Made by a program: the position numbers and the translations under genes | In this document: in pieces, positions 7,845-16,940 of the stretch | How positions within the stretch are numbered: the first letter of the stretch is position 1 | How the letters are laid out: each line of letters opens with the position of its first letter | Source: SAR202 cluster bacterium | Lineage (GTDB): Bacteria; Chloroflexota; Dehalococcoidia; Lucifugimonadales; VGZY01 | Direction: 5' to 3' | Length of the DNA stretch: 55,512 nucleotides | NCBI GenBank assembly: GCA_016872355.1 | Contig: VGZY01000010.1 | Coordinates: 1-55,512 of the forward strand | Notes under the pieces: generated by a model | The model's input: only the letters and a program-made list of their open reading frames with translations | What the model was told of the DNA's origin: nothing | The model's database searches: none

Positions 7845-8616
7845 CGAAAAGCCGTCCGCCAGGTTCAAGGCAGATAACCTGAACTTTTACTACGGCACCT
7901 TCAAGGCGCTGAAAAACATCAGCCTGGAGGTGAAGCGCAACAAGGTCACGGCGCTGATAGGCCCATCCGGCTGCGGCAAGAGCACGTTTCTCCGCTGCTT
8001 CAACCGGATGAACGACCTCATCCCGCACACGAGAGTAGAAGGCAATATCCTGTTCGACGGAAACGATCTTTACGGCCCCACCGTCGACCCGGTGGAGATT
8101 CGCTCTCGCATCGGCATGGTCTTCCAGAAGCCGAACCCGTTTCCTAAGTCGATCTTCGACAACGTCGCGTTCGGCCTCAAGATCAACGGCTACAAGGGAG
8201 ACCACAAGGAGGCGGTTGAGCGGTCGCTTCGCCGCGCCGCCCTGTGGAACGAGGTGAAGGACCGGCTGAACAAGAGCGCGTACGCCCTCTCCGGCGGACA
8301 GCAGCAGCGCCTGTGCATCGCCAGGGCCCTGGCGGTGGAGCCGGAGGTGATACTCATGGACGAACCAGCCTCTGCGCTCGACCCCATCGCCACACTCGCG
8401 ATTGAGGAGTTGATTCGCGACCTGGTGCGGGATGTTACTATACTCATCGTTACGCACAACATGCAGCAGGCGGCGCGTGTTTCTGACGAGACGGCCTTTC
8501 TGATGGTAGGCGAGGACCGGGCAGGATACCTGGTCGAACACGGGGACACCGGTCAGATCTTCACGAACCCCAGGGACGAAAAGACGGAAGCGTACATAAC
8601 CGGGCGTTTCAGCTAG
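7837..8616 (+). CDS. pstB: Phosphate ABC transporter ATP-binding protein
   Basis: 259 residues from the ATG at 7837, overlapping the end of pstA. Walker [10 protein letters not shown] is at residues 42-50, the ABC signature LSGGQ at 151-155, and Walker B VILMDEP at 171-177, with VTHNM for the switch His. RMNDLIP and FQKPNPFP are PstB-specific features. It powers PstCA from the cytoplasmic face and is thought to join PhoU in signalling phosphate sufficiency. Confidence 0.97.
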   Translation: MTSEKPSARFKADNLNFYYGTFKALKNISLEVKRNKVTALIGPSGCGKSTFLRCFNRMNDLIPHTRVEGNILFDGNDLYGPTVDPVEIRSRIGMVFQKPNPFPKSIFDNVAFGLKINGYKGDHKEAVERSLRRAALWNEVKDRLNKSAYALSGGQQQRLCIARALAVEPEVILMDEPASALDPIATLAIEELIRDLVRDVTILIVTHNMQQAARVSDETAFLMVGEDRAGYLVEHGDTGQIFTNPRDEKTEAYITGRFS

Positions 8617-8634
8617 CGACGGAAAGGTAATCAG

Positions 8635-9300
8635 ATGCCCAGACTCGATTTCGACCGCAGCCTCAGGATCCTTCAGGACGAGCTTCTCGCGCTCGGCAGT
8701 ATGGTCGAGAAGGCCGTCATCAACTCCGTCGACTCCCTGAAGAGGCGCGACCTTGAGCTGTCCCGCCAGGTGGTGCAGCAGGACGACGTCATCGACAAGA
8801 TGCGGTACGAAATCGAGGAGAAGTGCATCGACCTTATCGCCAAGCAGCAGCCCTTCGCGCAGGACCTGCGCACTGTAATCGCCACCTTGCACATCGCGGT
8901 GGAGCTTGAGCGCATGGGCGACTATGCAGAGGGCATCGCCAAGATCAGCCTGCTCATGGGCGACCAGGCGCCACTCAAGCCGCTCATAGACATTCCCCGC
9001 ATGGCGGACAAGGCTACGAAGATGCTCCGCCGGGCGCTGGACGCGCTCGTCAACCGGGACGTCGTCGCCGCCAAGGTGGTCTGCAACGACGACGACGAGG
9101 TGGACGCGCTCTACGACCAGGTATACCGGGAGCTGCTCACCTTCATGATCCAGGACCCCAAGACCATCCAGCGCGCAACGTACCTGCTGTGGGTAGCGCA
9201 CGACCTCGAGCGCACGGCGGACCGCGCGACGAACATCGCCGAGCGCGTGATCTACCTCGTCACCGGCAAGCTTGTGGAGCTAAACGTCGGCAAGGGCTAG
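8635..9300 (+). CDS. phoU: Phosphate signalling protein PhoU
   Basis: 221 residues, 18 nt after pstB. The protein is wholly helical with two homologous three-helix bundles. Metal-binding-type motifs ELERMGDYAE (first repeat) and DLERTADRATNIAE (second repeat) are intact. PhoU couples PstSCAB activity to the Pho two-component system as a negative regulator. No phoR/phoB pair lies in the window, so the partners must be elsewhere. The operon ends at the hairpin 9334-9360. Confidence 0.96.
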   Translation: MPRLDFDRSLRILQDELLALGSMVEKAVINSVDSLKRRDLELSRQVVQQDDVIDKMRYEIEEKCIDLIAKQQPFAQDLRTVIATLHIAVELERMGDYAEGIAKISLLMGDQAPLKPLIDIPRMADKATKMLRRALDALVNRDVVAAKVVCNDDDEVDALYDQVYRELLTFMIQDPKTIQRATYLLWVAHDLERTADRATNIAERVIYLVTGKLVELNVGKG

Positions 9301-9333
9301 ACCCGCACCCGCAAGATGTAATGGTTTATGTGG

Positions 9334-9360
9334 GGGCGCACAGCAGTGCGCCCTTCCTTG
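9334..9360 (+). terminator. Terminator of the pst operon
   Basis: GGGCGCAC/GTGCGCCC stem (9334-9341 with 9346-9353) with a 4-nt loop, followed by a T-rich TTCCTTGTT. It is 33 nt after phoU. Confidence 0.75.
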
Positions 9361-9502
9361 TTAACAGCGGTCATAATCGTAGGCAGAGAACGGGCGTAGG
9401 GGCGGCGGACGCCCGTGAGATGACGACAATGTAAAATGTGTTCGATTGCTTTCTCGTGTAGTCTGCAACTGCGGCAAACGCGAACACGCCGACATCGCAT
9501 GT

Positions 9503-9508
9503 TATAAT
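9503..9508 (+). promoter_or_regulatory. -10 element of the DapA-family gene
   Basis: A consensus TATAAT lies 49 nt before the TTG start at 9557. No convincing -35 is seen 16-18 bp upstream. Confidence 0.45.
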
Positions 9509-9556
9509 ACGTCGGCTCATAACCGCCATAACATAGAGTCACCAGGAGGATTTCGT

Positions 9557-10507
9557 TTGGACAAGAAGAACCTGCGCGGCCTGCTCAGAGGGCCGATGGT
9601 CGCTGTGCCCACTCCTTTCAAAGAGGACTTCTCCCTCGACCTTGCCACGGCCAAAGAGAACATCAAGTTCATGATCAACGGCGGCGTTGTGACCGGCGAC
9701 GGCGCTCTGCTGGTCGGCGCGGCCGGCGGCGAGTTCCCCACGATGAGCGTGGAGGAGCGCAAGGCCGTCATGACCGCGTCCGTGGAGGCCGCGGCAGGGA
9801 AAGTGCCCGTTCTCAGCACCATCCAGCACACCGACTACCGCGCGATCATCGAGATGGCCCAGCACGCCTCAAAGGCCGGCGTGACCGCCGTCCAACTGGG
9901 TCCGACGTATTATTACGAGTCCACGGACCACGACGTTTACAACCTCTTCAAGCTCGTGACCGACAATTCCGATGTGCCGCTCATGATCTACCACACCTGG
10001 TGGAGCGGCTTCACAATGAGCCAGGACCTCCTGGACAAACTCATAGCGTTGCCGACGACCGGGGCAGTGAAGTGGTCCCACCGCGGCATGGGCGAGTACC
10101 GCGACGGCATCCTGGCGATGAAGGACAGGATCGCCGTCATCGACAACGCCGGATACCAAGTGCTGGCGCACATGTACGGCTCGCGCGCGTTCGTGACGCA
10201 CCTCAGCGCCTTCTGGCCGCAGTACCCGCTCAAGCTATGGCGGCAGATGGAGGCGAAGGATTACGACGGCCTGAACGCCACGCTGGCGATGTTCAAGTGG
10301 AAGTGGTCGAAGTGGGTTGGCAAGGTGGTGGAGTACACCGGTGGCGAGGGCCCCTTCATCAAGGCGGCGATGGAAGAGGTTGGCCTGAAGGCCGGCCCGC
10401 CGCGCCCGCCGTCAGCCCGCCCGACGCCCGAGCTGATCGCGGAGCTCCGCGCGCTGCTCAAGGAGGCCGGCGCTCCCACAGCGAAGGCCAGAGCGAAGGC
10501 GAAGTAG
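9557..10507 (+). CDS. DapA/NanA-family (dihydrodipicolinate synthase-like) aldolase
   Basis: 316 residues from a TTG at 9557 preceded by AGGAGG (9544-9549). The TIM-barrel family features are an N-terminal GPMVAVPTPF, the GAAGGEFPTM segment where true DapA has GTTGE, a Tyr in MIYHTW and the Schiff-base Lys in TGAVKWSH. Members condense or cleave pyruvate with aldehydes. The altered GAAGGE loop and solo location argue against lysine synthesis, so a sugar-acid or related aldolase/lyase is more likely. The C-terminus carries a Pro/Ala/Lys-rich tail. It ends against a 21-bp bidirectional terminator. Confidence 0.85.
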   Translation: MDKKNLRGLLRGPMVAVPTPFKEDFSLDLATAKENIKFMINGGVVTGDGALLVGAAGGEFPTMSVEERKAVMTASVEAAAGKVPVLSTIQHTDYRAIIEMAQHASKAGVTAVQLGPTYYYESTDHDVYNLFKLVTDNSDVPLMIYHTWWSGFTMSQDLLDKLIALPTTGAVKWSHRGMGEYRDGILAMKDRIAVIDNAGYQVLAHMYGSRAFVTHLSAFWPQYPLKLWRQMEAKDYDGLNATLAMFKWKWSKWVGKVVEYTGGEGPFIKAAMEEVGLKAGPPRPPSARPTPELIAELRALLKEAGAPTAKARAKAK

Positions 10508-10519
10508 CCTCTTCGGCCC

Positions 10520-10565
10520 GGAAATACAAGAGGGGCGGCCATGCGGCCGCCCCTCTTGTATTTCC
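10520..10565. terminator. Bidirectional terminator, 21-bp stem
   Basis: A perfect 21-bp stem (10520-10540 with 10545-10565) with loop ATGC separates the convergent aldolase and nhaA genes. The outer arms are A/T-rich and could supply the U-tract in either direction. Confidence 0.8.
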
Positions 10566-11939
10566 CTAGTGCCCGGTAACGACATGCTCTTCGTACCGGC
10601 GCCCGCGCGTCGTAAACATCAGGAAGGCGTATCCGATGACACCGGCGATTAGCGAGGCCGCCAGGATGCCCATCTTGGACTCGTCCACCAGAGCCTGGTC
10701 AGTGAAAGCCAGTCCATTGATAAACAGGGCCACCGTGAAGCCTATTCCGGCAATCATTCCCATCCCGAGCATCTGGCTCCAGGTAACACTCGTCGGCAGC
10801 GACCCGATTCTCAGCTTTACGGCCAGGAACGAGAACAGGAAGATACCTACCGGCTTACCAATCACCAACCCAAGCACCACCCCAAAGGTCGCCGAGCTGG
10901 TGAGAGCCGCATCCAGGGCGTCGCTGCTCAGCACTATGCCCGCGTTCCCAAGAGCAAATATCGGGAGGATGAGATAGTTTGACCACGGCGCAAGGCTGCG
11001 CTCAAGCCTCTCTACGGGCGCTTCCGTGCTAACGGTAGTCTCCTCGATTGCGCCAAGCGCGTCCTCCATATCCTGGTGGTCGTCCCGGGCTGCGGCGCCC
11101 TTGAACTTGGCCATCAGGCTCTCCATCCGCCGAGTAAACAGCTCTGTGGAAAGGTAGGGCCGGGCAGGGGTGAGGACGCCAAGGATCACGCCCGCAATCG
11201 TCGCATGCACGCCGGTGGCAAACACGGCCAGCCAGAAGACTGCACCGACTAGCACGTAGCCCGGTATGGCCCGGAAGCCGAGCCGGTTCATGGCCACGAT
11301 GATCGCGAGGACTACACCCGCCACGCCGAGCGCCGCGAGTGACAGGCCCTCGGTATAGAAGACAGCGATTACGAGAATCGCCCCAATGTCGTCCACGATC
11401 GCCAGGGCCAGGAGTATTACCCGCAGCTCGGAGGGTATGCGGTTACCGAGAAGTGTCAACACCCCCAGCGCGAACGCAATGTCCGTCGCCATCGGTATGC
11501 CCCAGCCGCTGAACGCCGCGCTGCCGCCGTTGAGCGCCATGTAGATGCCCGCCGGCACGACCATCCCTCCAAGAGCGGCGATTGCGGGCAACGCCGCGCT
11601 TTTGGGGTTCGCCAGCTTGCCGGCGACTAGCTCATGCTTGACTTCAAGACCAACGAGGAAGAAGAAAATGGTCATGAGCGCGTCATTCACCCAGTGGTGA
11701 ATGGACTCTGAGACCGTGATCACGACCAGGTCGACGGTGACCTTCGTTTCCCAGAAGTGGAAGTACGTGTCTTTCCACGGGGAGTTCGCCCAGGCAAGCG
11801 CCGCCACGGTGGCGACCATTAATACTGCAGAATAACGACCCGCGGTGTAAATGAACTGCTGGACGGGGAGGAGGACCTGCCGGGCGATGAATGTGCTCTG
11901 CGCGCCGACGGCCCCCCTGCTACGGTATGGAACGCTCAT
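10566..11939 (-). CDS. nhaA: Na+/H+ antiporter NhaA
   Basis: 457 residues from the ATG at 11939, which has GAGGTG about 12 nt upstream; an ATG at 11963 lacks a ribosome site. About twelve membrane helices are visible. The ion-binding Asp pair is in LALAIVDDIGAI, and FFFLVGLEVKHEL and ATDIAFALG are NhaA signatures. It exchanges Na+ for H+ across the inner membrane and manages pH and salt. A charged insert (about 60 residues around DDHQDMEDAL) lies in the loop before the last third. It is a single-gene unit whose stop codon abuts the terminator stem. Confidence 0.95.
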   Translation of the reverse strand: MSVPYRSRGAVGAQSTFIARQVLLPVQQFIYTAGRYSAVLMVATVAALAWANSPWKDTYFHFWETKVTVDLVVITVSESIHHWVNDALMTIFFFLVGLEVKHELVAGKLANPKSAALPAIAALGGMVVPAGIYMALNGGSAAFSGWGIPMATDIAFALGVLTLLGNRIPSELRVILLALAIVDDIGAILVIAVFYTEGLSLAALGVAGVVLAIIVAMNRLGFRAIPGYVLVGAVFWLAVFATGVHATIAGVILGVLTPARPYLSTELFTRRMESLMAKFKGAAARDDHQDMEDALGAIEETTVSTEAPVERLERSLAPWSNYLILPIFALGNAGIVLSSDALDAALTSSATFGVVLGLVIGKPVGIFLFSFLAVKLRIGSLPTSVTWSQMLGMGMIAGIGFTVALFINGLAFTDQALVDESKMGILAASLIAGVIGYAFLMFTTRGRRYEEHVVTGH

Positions 11940-12058
11940 GTTGCTCGTTGGCACCTCGGACATGGGGTGGGTATGGCATGGGTGCCGCATGAAAAGCGGC
12001 ATATCCGATGATACCAACATCGGGGCATAATGAATACAGTCTGTCGATTACGCCCTGG

Positions 12059-12727
12059 CTACTTCAGCTTAGCAACGGTCTCCTTCAGGCGCTGGACGCC
12101 AAGGCGTGGGCTGGAGCAGATTGGCACCTTCTTCTCCTCAGGCGCAAGCTGCCCGGCCACCCGGGCCATCGACGCCTGCGCCAGCACAATTACGTCCACC
12201 CGCTCCATAAGCTCCTTGAGGTGTTCTTTAACTATGCGGTCATGCGTGGCCATATCGCCCTTGCCGAGCGCCTCGAACGCGCCTTTGCACAGTAGCGTGT
12301 CCACAACGACCGGCTTACCCTGCAGGCGCGCCCTCTCCTGGACCAGGTCCGATGTGGGCTTGAGGGTGGTGTACAACGTGGCAATCACTCCAACGTGCCG
12401 CCCAAGGCGGACCGCCTCGTCAGCCATCGCCTCGTCCACCTTCAGGAATGGGACGTGCAGCATCTCGCTCGCCTTCGCGACCATGGGAGATACGGACGAG
12501 CAGGTCAGCATCACCGCCTCGGCGCCGGACTCCTCAGCGAACGAGGCCAGCTTGCCCAGTCGCGCCGCCCTTTCCGGCGTCAGCTCGCCGGTGGCGATGA
12601 CGTCCTTGAGCAGCCCCTCGTCCACGAGGTGGATCACCTCGGTGTCCGGCATAAGCTCGGCTGCGAGCTCCTTGAACATCGGGACAACGCCCGCAACCGT
12701 GTGGACCATTCCGACCTTCTTCGCCAT
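12059..12727 (-). CDS. Asp/Glu/hydantoin racemase superfamily protein
   Basis: 222 residues with GGAGGTG before the ATG at 12727. The fold is shown by an N-terminal VGMVHTVAG, the first catalytic Cys in MLTCSSVSP, and EALGKGDM. The second active-site region reads LAQASMARV, where racemases usually have a Cys, so the two-Cys mechanism is not obvious. A late Cys (VPICSSPRLG) is present. Family members racemise Asp, Glu or hydantoins or isomerise maleate. The substrate is not predictable. It is divergent from the sugar-acid kinase and may not share its pathway. Confidence 0.8.
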   Translation of the reverse strand: MAKKVGMVHTVAGVVPMFKELAAELMPDTEVIHLVDEGLLKDVIATGELTPERAARLGKLASFAEESGAEAVMLTCSSVSPMVAKASEMLHVPFLKVDEAMADEAVRLGRHVGVIATLYTTLKPTSDLVQERARLQGKPVVVDTLLCKGAFEALGKGDMATHDRIVKEHLKELMERVDVIVLAQASMARVAGQLAPEEKKVPICSSPRLGVQRLKETVAKLK

Positions 12728-12893
12728 GTGCTCACCTCCGTCGAAGCTCTTCCGCGCTGATGCTTCGATTGCTTCAAAGAGTATAGAAACGATGGGAATC
12801 CGGTCAATGGGCCGGCGGTAGAAGGTCGCACGCGGGCTGATGTATCATGGGTCAACGATCCGGGCGTCGCGGCCGCCTTGCCATGGTGACGAT

Positions 12894-13910
12894 TTGACGC
12901 TCCCGAAGCTCTCGCTTCAACAGACCCTGGGCGACCTCCCGCCGGAATGGCCGGAAAGCCCGCTACCGGCAATCCGCTCAATTAACGATACTAGGCGCGA
13001 AAAGCTCGTTGTTCTGGACGACGACCCGACCGGCACCCAGACGGTCCACGACGTGCCCGTGCTCGCGTCATGGGATACAGGGACCCTCGCGAGCGAGCTT
13101 TCGAACAGCCTGCCGGCGTTCTACGTCCTCTCCAACACGAGGGCAATGCACGAAGCCGAGGCGTGTGACGTGACGGCCGAAATAGGGCGAAACCTCGCAG
13201 AGGCCTGGCGGCGCACAGGAAAGCGCGTCACGGTCGTGAGCCGCGGCGACTCCACCCTCCGCGGCCACTTCCCGGCGGAGACAGACGCAATTGCGGCCGC
13301 GACCGGCCAGGACTCTGCGCCGAGGGTGCTCATCCCGTTCTTCCTCGAGGGCGGGCGTTACACCATAGGCAACGTCCACTATGTGGCCGACAGCGATGTT
13401 CTTACCCCGGCCGGGCAGACCGATTTTGCCAGGGATGCAACCTTCGGGTACGAGTCCTCCAACCTGGCAGTTTGGGTGCAGGAGAAGACCGGCGGGCGGG
13501 TGCCGGCAGGTGAGGTGGTAGCGATCACCCACAACGATATTCGGAGGAGTGGCCCTGACATGGTGGCGGCAATCGCGGGCGGGCTCGCGCCGGGCGCGGT
13601 GTGCGTCGTAAACGCGGCTTCGATGCGCGACCTTGAAGTTGTGACGCTCGGCCTGCTCAAGGCTAAGGGCGCAGGCGGCCGGTTCATATCCCGCACTGCC
13701 GCGTCCTTCGTGCGGGCTCGGCTAGGCCAGGAAGGCAGGGCGCTGCTCACCAAATCGGAACTGGGCATAGCCGGCGGCGGCGGCGCACTGGTGATCGTCG
13801 GTTCGCACGTACCGAAGACGACGGCGCAGCTGAATCACCTGCTGGCGAATTCGGCAACAAAGGCCGTGGAGGTCGACGTGCCGGCCCTGCTGACGGGCGC
13901 AAAATCATAG
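12894..13910 (+). pseudogene. Four-carbon acid sugar kinase, N-terminal part ended by in-frame TAG
   Basis: 338 residues from a TTG at 12894 (an in-frame ATG at 12840 is the other option). It matches the DUF1537/OtnK family: VVLDDDPTGTQTVHDVPVL near the start, LSNTRAM, SRGDSTLRGH and a conserved EGGRYTIGNVHYV. The C-terminal nucleotide-binding domain starts at GGGGALVIVGSHVPKTTAQ and is cut about 45 residues later by TAG at 13908-13910. The next codons in the same frame continue the family sequence (next entry), so the gene is interrupted by one base change, for example CAG to TAG. The enzyme phosphorylates threonate- or erythronate-derived acids; an aldolase gene follows. Confidence 0.85.
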
Positions 13911-13916
13911 CGCGAG

Positions 13917-14300
13917 GTGCGGCGGGGCGCTGCGGCGGCGGCCGCCGCGCTTGCACACGGCGACGTTGTCATCTACACGAAGCGCGAGGTGGTCCTGGGC
14001 AACTCCGCGGACGAGAGCCTGGCGCTGAGCAGGCTCGTCTCCGACGGCCTGGTACAGATGGTAGAGCGCATTGAAGGGCGACCTCGATATATCATCGCCA
14101 AGGGCGGAATCACGTCAAGCGACATAGCCACGCGCGCGCTGGGCGTCCGCCGTGCTGTCGCGCCCGGCCAGGTGCTCCCCGGCGTCCCTGTGTGGCGGCT
14201 CGGCCCCGAAAGCCGGTACCCCGGTCTGGCCTACGTGGTCTTCCCCGGCAACGTCGGCGGTCCGGATGCCCTCACGCGCGTCGTAAGGGCGCTGGCATGA
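13917..14300 (+). pseudogene. Four-carbon acid sugar kinase, C-terminal part after the TAG
   Basis: 127 residues counted from a GTG at 13917, in the same frame as the upstream part and two codons past the TAG. It holds the rest of the nucleotide-binding domain: VVIYTKREV, LVSDGLVQMV, YIIAKGGITSSDIATRALG and VVFPGNVGG are family motifs. Neither half contains the whole ATP site, so activity would require readthrough, complementation from two chains, or reversal of the mutation. The GTG has only a weak GCGAG upstream. A sequencing error or a true nonsense allele are both possible. Confidence 0.85.
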
Positions 14301-14346
14301 AGTCCAGGCTACGCTGCAGCGACATCTCTTCCCAGGCAGAAAGACT

Positions 14347-15192
14347 ATGCTAACCCCAACCCACAAACTGCTTCGTGCCGCAGACGCGGCCGGGTACGCC
14401 GTCGGCGCGTTCAACGTGTACAACCTTGAGGGCGTGCTCGCCGTTGTCGCCGCCGCGGAGGCGGAGCGCAGCCCCGCGATGCTGCAAGTGCACCCATCGT
14501 CGCTCGCCCACGGCGGCAAGGCGCTCGTGGCGATGTGCGTCGCCGCAGCACAGAACGCCCGCGTGCCGATGTCCGTCCACCTCGACCACAGCTCTTCGGC
14601 CGCCGATATCGGTTCGGCGCTGGAGGCGGGGATGCCGTCGGTGATGGCGGACGGGTCCCACCTTGAGTACGCCGCGAACGTGGCGTTCACGAAAGAGATG
14701 GCCGCCCTGGTCCACGCACGCGGCGGGTCAGTGGAGGCGGAGCTCGGTCGCCTTACCGGCACGGAGGACGACATGACAACGCCAGAGAACCTCTCGAAGC
14801 TGACCGACCCGGCGCAAGCCGCCCGGTTCGTTATCGACACAGGAATCGACGCGCTGGCTGTCTGCATCGGCAACGTGCACGGCAAATATCGAGGCGAGCC
14901 CAGCCTGGACTTTGACCGGCTTGGCGCAATTCGCGCGGCCACGCCAGTGCCGCTGGTGCTTCACGGAGCTTCCGGGCTGCCGGAGGGGATGATCGCGCGT
15001 TCGATCAAGCTGAGAGCGCGGAAGTTCAACGTGAACACGGAGGTCCGGGAGGCGTACGTGGCGTCTCTCCGCAACAGCGTGGGGGGCAAGGAATCGCCGG
15101 ACCTTTTGAAGCTCATGAAGGGCGCGGTGGAGGCTATGCAGGAGGTAGTGGCCGGTAAGATCCGGATGTTCGGGTCGGCAGGAAGGGCGTAG
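14347..15192 (+). CDS. Class II (zinc) fructose-bisphosphate/tagatose aldolase family protein
   Basis: 281 residues, 46 nt after the kinase. The catalytic Asp and zinc His are in VHLDHSS, later zinc ligands in IGNVHGKY and LVLHGASGLP, and the phosphate-binding residues in KFNVNTE. This is the class II ketose-bisphosphate aldolase fold. Because it follows a four-carbon acid sugar kinase, the likely substrate is a phosphorylated sugar acid or related ketose phosphate cleaved to a triose or glycolaldehyde product; that is inference. It could also be the housekeeping fructose-bisphosphate aldolase. Confidence 0.88.
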   Translation: MLTPTHKLLRAADAAGYAVGAFNVYNLEGVLAVVAAAEAERSPAMLQVHPSSLAHGGKALVAMCVAAAQNARVPMSVHLDHSSSAADIGSALEAGMPSVMADGSHLEYAANVAFTKEMAALVHARGGSVEAELGRLTGTEDDMTTPENLSKLTDPAQAARFVIDTGIDALAVCIGNVHGKYRGEPSLDFDRLGAIRAATPVPLVLHGASGLPEGMIARSIKLRARKFNVNTEVREAYVASLRNSVGGKESPDLLKLMKGAVEAMQEVVAGKIRMFGSAGRA

Positions 15193-15203
15193 AGACCCGT
15201 CAC

Positions 15204-15218
15204 CACCTTTGTCATCCT
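15204..15218. repeat. 15-bp sequence repeated inverted at 53233-53247
   Basis: CACCTTTGTCATCCT between the convergent aldolase and beta-propeller genes is identical to the minus strand of 53233-53247. Both copies are followed by a GC-rich stretch and a GGATC/GATCC. This is probably a decayed copy of a dispersed intergenic repeat. Confidence 0.45.
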
Positions 15219-15240
15219 TCGATGCCGCTCAGGATCACAA

Positions 15241-16794
15241 TTACTCAAACCAGAAGCTGTACATCTCCGCGTTCTCCATCCAGAAGTGCAGCCGGACGGA
15301 CTTGCCCTTGAAAGCGTCGAAGTTTGCGTGCCCGTTCCACTCGAACACGTGTGATGTGTTGTCCCCGGCAAACGGCTTCATGTCCTCGAAGTTCCACCCC
15401 TCGAACCAGTTGCCGTCCTGAACGCCGTTCCCATCGCGCACGGCCACAAGAATGCGGCCGCCCGGCGCAGTCTTGGCGTTTATGCGAAGCTTCCCGCCGG
15501 GGCACAGCAGCGGCTTCGTCAGCATGTAGCCGGGGTGCTCCGACTCTCCCAGAGTGCCAAGGGAAACGAAGCCATCCTTACGTATCGTCGCCAGGCAGAA
15601 GTTGCCGTATGTGCCGGGCATCGTTGTGTGGAGCAGCGAGCTGCCGCTGTAGTAAATGTAGACCTCTTCGCCCATCTCTATCATGCCCTGGCAGCCGATG
15701 ATCATGCCCCTGTCGTAGGCCGACTCTTTCGCCCACGGCCCGTTCACGATGAATATGGGCCTTCTGGGGTGCCGATCCCACGTCTTGCCGTCTCGGCTCC
15801 AGGCGAGCTGGACATCGATTTGAAGGTTCTTTTCCACGTGGCCGTGGCGCCACAGGCGGCTGCCGTTCTTGTACCCTGCGTTGGCCGCGTAGAATGAGCA
15901 AAACATGCCCAAATACAAGCCGCCGTACTTGCTGACGACGAAGTCGTACAGGGCGGGCGGGTCCATCTCGTCCATGTCCAGGATGACCTCAGGCTGCGTC
16001 CATGACACCAGGTCTCTACTCTCCGAGTACGCGAATTTCCGCGACTCGTGTGCGTTGACCGTGGCGCGGCGGTACATCATGAAAACGTCGCGGTCCTCGT
16101 TATGGACGACGTTCACGAAAGTGTCGTTGCGACCGGCAAAGACGGGGCTGGCTGGATCAGGGGTCCAGTGAATGCCGTCTTCGCTCCATGCCAGGTCGTC
16201 CGCCATTCCGTGCTTCATGCCGGGGTTGAACTTCTGCCGGGAGGCGGAATAGACCATTGCGTAGCGACCCTTGTGCCGCATTCGCTCAGGAAGCGGAATG
16301 ACGCTCCCGCCGCTGCCGTATGAGAGGTTGTTTGTGGGCTGGATGACGCTGTTGTCCTTCGACCCCTTCCACTCCACGATGCCCAGTGATGGCGCATACC
16401 ACTTCACGCCGTCCGTGGACTCCCAGTAAGTCTGGACATTGCTGTCCCAGACCGGGAGGTAGGTGTCGATCGTCATCGCGACCATTCGCAGCTTGTCCCC
16501 CGGGGCGTCCTGCCAGACGGAGCCCCACATCGCCGGTACGCGATAGCGGTTTTCTTTGTCAGTAGGCTCGCTGGGGATGAGAGGGTTATTCGGATGCTTC
16601 TTCGGCTGGTGGACGACGCGGAACATGTTCCATGTGCTGTCCACGACATGCCTGTCCATCAGGAGCTGGCGGCGGTTGCCTACGTCCACGGGCCTGGATG
16701 GAATAATGTTATGCGAGCCTTCGATAAGAAACTGGCGCATCGAGTAATTGAAGTAGGGTGCGCCGTCAAGCTTCGGAAGAGACACATCGGGCAT
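15241..16794 (-). CDS. Glycoside-hydrolase-like five-bladed beta-propeller protein
   Basis: 517 residues from an ATG with AGGAG upstream. Repeated blades contain ESTDGVKWYAP, WSEDGIHWTPD, YSESRDLVSWTQP and WSRDGKTWDRHP, the sugar-binding propeller pattern of GH32/43/62-like proteins. The N-terminal RQLLMDRHVVDST resembles a group of uncharacterised planctomycete and environmental proteins, and a C-terminal beta-sandwich ends in MENAEMYSFWFE. No secretion signal is present. Catalytic acids cannot be assigned with confidence, though DMDEMDPP and the blade-initial Asp residues are candidates. It may handle plant or algal oligosaccharides. Another glycosidase-like gene lies nearby at 18483-20480. 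Confidence 0.7.
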   Translation of the reverse strand: MPDVSLPKLDGAPYFNYSMRQFLIEGSHNIIPSRPVDVGNRRQLLMDRHVVDSTWNMFRVVHQPKKHPNNPLIPSEPTDKENRYRVPAMWGSVWQDAPGDKLRMVAMTIDTYLPVWDSNVQTYWESTDGVKWYAPSLGIVEWKGSKDNSVIQPTNNLSYGSGGSVIPLPERMRHKGRYAMVYSASRQKFNPGMKHGMADDLAWSEDGIHWTPDPASPVFAGRNDTFVNVVHNEDRDVFMMYRRATVNAHESRKFAYSESRDLVSWTQPEVILDMDEMDPPALYDFVVSKYGGLYLGMFCSFYAANAGYKNGSRLWRHGHVEKNLQIDVQLAWSRDGKTWDRHPRRPIFIVNGPWAKESAYDRGMIIGCQGMIEMGEEVYIYYSGSSLLHTTMPGTYGNFCLATIRKDGFVSLGTLGESEHPGYMLTKPLLCPGGKLRINAKTAPGGRILVAVRDGNGVQDGNWFEGWNFEDMKPFAGDNTSHVFEWNGHANFDAFKGKSVRLHFWMENAEMYSFWFE

Positions 16795-16940
16795 GGATGA
16801 CTCCTGAGCGAATCACATTTGGGTCGCCTCAAGTATACGCGTCCGATAGCTACGCTTCAATGCGATTGTAGACATGCAGCGCTCCGGGCGTTAGGATTCT
16901 GCATGCCGTCAACTAACGTGAAATCCCTCGGAGAAGCAGT

